Below, piece after piece: positions 14,088-14,691 of a stretch of DNA of 14,691 bases. The stretch's first letter is position 1. Each line of letters begins with the position of its first letter. The notes under the pieces were generated by a model. The model saw nothing but the letters and a program-made list of their open reading frames with translations, did no database searches and was not told where the DNA came from. The translations under genes and the position numbers were made by a program. Source of the DNA: Cytophagales bacterium (GTDB lineage Bacteria; Bacteroidota; Bacteroidia; Cytophagales; Cyclobacteriaceae); contig JAHEMU010000024.1 in NCBI GenBank assembly GCA_024643485.1, positions 1-14,691 on the forward strand, in the 5' to 3' direction.

Positions 14088-14119
14088 TTTTGATAGGCTA
14101 ATTGGAGGTAGTATTATTG
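14088..14119 (+). promoter_or_regulatory. Bacteroidota promoter for the polyprenyl synthase gene
   Basis: TTTTG at 14088-14092 as the -33 element is separated by exactly 19 nt from TATTATTG (14112-14119), one mismatch from TAnnTTTG. Transcription would start near 14125, about 12 nt before the ATG at 14137. This is the best two-element promoter in the window. Confidence 0.55.
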
Positions 14120-14136
14120 TATCCGGAAATTATTAT

Positions 14137-14691
14137 ATGAACATCACCATCGACCATATAAAAGCACCCATTGATTCAGAAATGGAGGAATTTGAGAAAA
14201 AATTCCGTGCAAGCATGAAAACTCATGTATTGCTTCTGGATAAAATCATGGGGTATATTGTAAAGCGAAAAGGGAAGCAAGTAAGACCTATGTTCGTTTT
14301 TCTGAGTGCGGGAGTATGCGGTGGAATACAGGAAGAAACCTATCGCGGAGCGTCTTTAATTGAATTATTGCATACCGCCACATTAGTACATGATGATGTT
14401 GTGGACGATGCAAATTATAGACGGGGATTTTTTTCAATAAATGCCCTATGGAAAAATAAAATTGCTGTATTAGTCGGCGATTATCTCCTTTCTAGAGGAT
14501 TGTTACTATCAGTTGATAACGAGGATTTTCATTTGCTGAAAATAGTATCCAATGCGGTTAAGGAGATGAGTGAAGGAGAGCTTCTTCAAATTGAAAAAGC
14601 TCGAAATCTTGATATTACGGAGGAGATTTATTTTGAAATCATCCAGCAAAAAACGGCCTCATTAATCGCCTCTTGTTGTGCGGTAGGGGCG
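14137..14691 (+). CDS. Trans-polyprenyl diphosphate synthase, N-terminal part (runs off the window)
   Basis: 185 codons are open from the ATG at 14137 to the right edge with no stop, so the gene is cut by the window end. The N-terminal half of a trans-isoprenyl diphosphate synthase is clear: GKQVRP (46-51), whose K47 and R50 contact the homoallylic substrate; LLHTATLVHDDVVDDANYRRG (77-97) with the first Asp-rich motif D86-D87-x-x-D90; then GDYLLSRG (114-121) and the GELLQI helix. The second Asp-rich motif lies beyond the window. The enzyme condenses farnesyl diphosphate with isopentenyl diphosphates to make a long-chain precursor; the sequence style is that of octaprenyl/heptaprenyl synthases of the IspB group, supplying the menaquinone side chain in Bacteroidota. 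The chain length cannot be read from this fragment. It diverges from the MltF-like gene and has its own promoter. Confidence 0.93.
   Translation, partial: MNITIDHIKAPIDSEMEEFEKKFRASMKTHVLLLDKIMGYIVKRKGKQVRPMFVFLSAGVCGGIQEETYRGASLIELLHTATLVHDDVVDDANYRRGFFSINALWKNKIAVLVGDYLLSRGLLLSVDNEDFHLLKIVSNAVKEMSEGELLQIEKARNLDITEEIYFEIIQQKTASLIASCCAVGA

Noticed and set aside
1..14691. tRNA, rRNA, CRISPR array, insertion sequence, prophage or riboswitch
   Set aside because: No cloverleaf, regular spaced repeats, transposase or integrase frames, terminal inverted repeats or recognisable aptamer seen by eye on either strand.

Overview
The window reads as chromosomal DNA of an AT-rich member of the Bacteroidota, most likely Cytophagales. 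This rests on gene families largely confined to that phylum (the DUF5117/DUF5118/DUF4953-type metalloprotease, the aspartyl protease-PDZ protein, the exosortase F/X-associated membrane protein), on promoters with the Bacteroidota -7 element TAnnTTTG, and on the general lack of Shine-Dalgarno sequences. I see no rRNA, tRNA, CRISPR array, insertion sequence, phage gene or integration scar. The genes are tightly packed and no gap without a gene exceeds 300 bases.

Layout. (1) 1-2781, plus strand: the 3' end of an M28-family peptidase gene and, 11 nt later, a large secreted zinc metalloprotease, closed by a strong intrinsic terminator. (2) 2854-4540: a stand-alone degenerate receiver-domain protein, convergent with and overlapping by 8 bp a secreted aspartyl protease-PDZ protein on the minus strand. 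(3) 4682-5989: the ribosome-assembly GTPase Der, diverging from the protease gene across a 141-nt region with a perfect inverted repeat. (4) 5988-6360, minus strand: a compact unit made of a GGGAA/TTCCC half-site array, a candidate sigma-54 promoter, a strong Shine-Dalgarno site, a 48-aa single-pass membrane protein and an intrinsic terminator. (5) 6364-6687: an alkyltransferase-like DNA-damage protein (minus), diverging from a large secreted Ig-like repeat protein (6760-8619, plus). (6) 10931-8620, minus strand: a four-gene overlapping cluster of MarC-family membrane protein, RNase HI, a predicted beta-propeller protein and an exosortase-associated membrane protein. (7) 11009-12541: a sulfatase lipoprotein, convergent with an MltF-like lytic transglycosylase lipoprotein (13986-12550). 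(8) 14137 to the window end: the N-terminal part of a long-chain polyprenyl diphosphate synthase, with a good Bacteroidota promoter.

Most of this is housekeeping and envelope biology: protein and peptidoglycan turnover, isoprenoid synthesis, ribosome assembly and DNA repair. The least ordinary part is the 6079-6360 unit. A tiny membrane protein there appears to have its own sigma-54 promoter with a plausible upstream activator array, an SD site unusual for the phylum and its own terminator. That suggests a small envelope-stress or signal-responsive peptide under an NtrC-type activator. This is inference from sequence patterns; the motifs themselves are directly visible. The second point of interest is an exosortase-associated gene that sits without an exosortase in an operon with rnhA.
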